In this document: one piece after another, positions 23,719 through 24,138 of the stretch
Position numbering within the stretch: the stretch's first letter is position 1
Layout of the letters: each line of letters opens with the position of its first letter
NCBI GenBank assembly: GCA_027485005.1
Contig: JAIXRX010000044.1
Coordinates: forward strand, 1-24,138
Length of the DNA stretch: 24,138 nucleotides
Source of the DNA: Alphaproteobacteria bacterium
GTDB taxonomy: Bacteria > Pseudomonadota > Alphaproteobacteria > Rickettsiales > JAIXRX01
Direction: 5' to 3'
The notes under the pieces: generated by a model
Seen by the model: the letters and a program-made list of their open reading frames with translations, nothing else
Told to the model about the DNA's origin: nothing
Databases searched by the model: none
Position numbers and translations under genes: made by a program

Positions 23719-24138
23719 TTAGGCGTGAAAATAATTAAAAATGGTTTGCGCCAGCGCGTGGCTCACCCCGCCAACTGCCGCAATTTCGTCCACGCTGGCA
23801 TTGCTGATAGCGCGCGCTGAGCCAAAATGTAGCAGGAGCGCTTTTTTGCGTGTGGGGCCAATGCCTTCAATCGCATCCAGCGGTGATTCGGTCAGCGCGC
23901 GGCTGCGTTTATTGCGGTGCGTGCCGATAGCAAAACGGTGCGCCTCGTCGCGCAAGCGTTGCATAAAATGCAGCAGCGGGTCATCCACTGGCCATTGGAA
24001 AGGTGCCTGCCCCACACGGAAAAATTGCTCGCGGCCTGCATTGCGGTCGGGCCCTTTAGCGATCGCCAAGAGCTCAATATGTTGCAGCCCACTTTCCGCC
24101 AGCACCTCCCGCGCGACACCTAGCTGGCCAAGCCCACC
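23719..24138 (-). CDS. uvrC: Excinuclease ABC subunit C, C-terminal part (partial)
   Basis: UvrC makes the two incisions in nucleotide excision repair. The 139 visible residues run from GGLGQLGVAREVLAESGL at the edge of the window through LAIAKGPDRNAGREQFF to RDEAHRFAIGTHR, the end of the RNase H-like nuclease domain with its active-site His, and then the helix-hairpin-helix region with LDAIEGIGPTRKKALLLHFG and a second hairpin. The stop is at 23719. The N-terminal GIY-YIG and UvrB-binding parts lie outside the window. Confidence 0.95.
   Translation of the reverse strand, partial: GGLGQLGVAREVLAESGLQHIELLAIAKGPDRNAGREQFFRVGQAPFQWPVDDPLLHFMQRLRDEAHRFAIGTHRNKRSRALTESPLDAIEGIGPTRKKALLLHFGSARAISNASVDEIAAVGGVSHALAQTIFNYFHA

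Overview
The window looks like the chromosome of a free-living or host-associated member of the Alphaproteobacteria with moderate GC content. Four things point there: an F1-only ATP synthase cluster in the order atpH-A-G-D-C (F0 genes absent), the run lgt - MidA-type methyltransferase - pgeF, the pair uvrC-pgsA, and a Mla lipid-transport pair. I cannot name a genus from sequence alone. No rRNA, tRNA, CRISPR array, transposase or phage gene was seen.

Layout. 1-1841 (+): the tail of an unidentified gene, then mnmA (tRNA 2-thiouridylase) tightly followed by a small CpaA/TadV-type prepilin peptidase. 1833-2717 (-): a YihY/BrkB membrane protein. 2954-4645 (+): an APC-family amino-acid permease behind a leader rich in possible RNA structure, closed by a bidirectional terminator. 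4691-6663 (-): a GNAT acetyltransferase, mlaC and mlaA. 7039-12910 (+): the F1 operon, interrupted by an unrecognised 153-residue gene (between atpG and atpD) and by a GNAT acetyltransferase (between atpD and atpC). 13095-13814 (+): a hypothetical protein with a Gly-rich hydrophobic segment. 13885-15978 (-): an orphan methyl-accepting chemotaxis protein. 16235-17893 (+): ettA (ABC-F). 18298-18564 (+): an 88-residue unknown protein behind a near-perfect FNR-type promoter. 18789-22533 (+): lgt, midA-like gene, pgeF and ilvE, packed with overlapping or nearly touching ends. 22590-24138 (-): a small membrane protein, pgsA and the C-terminal part of uvrC.

The most unusual content is non-coding. 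A dispersed repeat of about 75-85 bases occurs four times: after atpC, after ettA, before lgt, and in reverse orientation inside pgeF. All copies share a core, GCTCAAGGCTG-CTCGG, and at least three carry a hairpin just before it whose stem differs between copies while still pairing. Inside pgeF this repeat lies directly beside a second, GC-rich triple-hairpin element. Together they add about 70 codons without breaking the frame, between the residues that normally form the metal site. This resembles the in-frame palindromic elements known from Rickettsia genes, but the sequences are different from any I can name.

Most of the coding content is housekeeping: energy conversion, tRNA modification, envelope lipid and lipoprotein maturation, phospholipid synthesis, DNA repair. 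The accessory points are the extra genes in the atp operon, the FNR-controlled small protein, the permease leader and the repeats.
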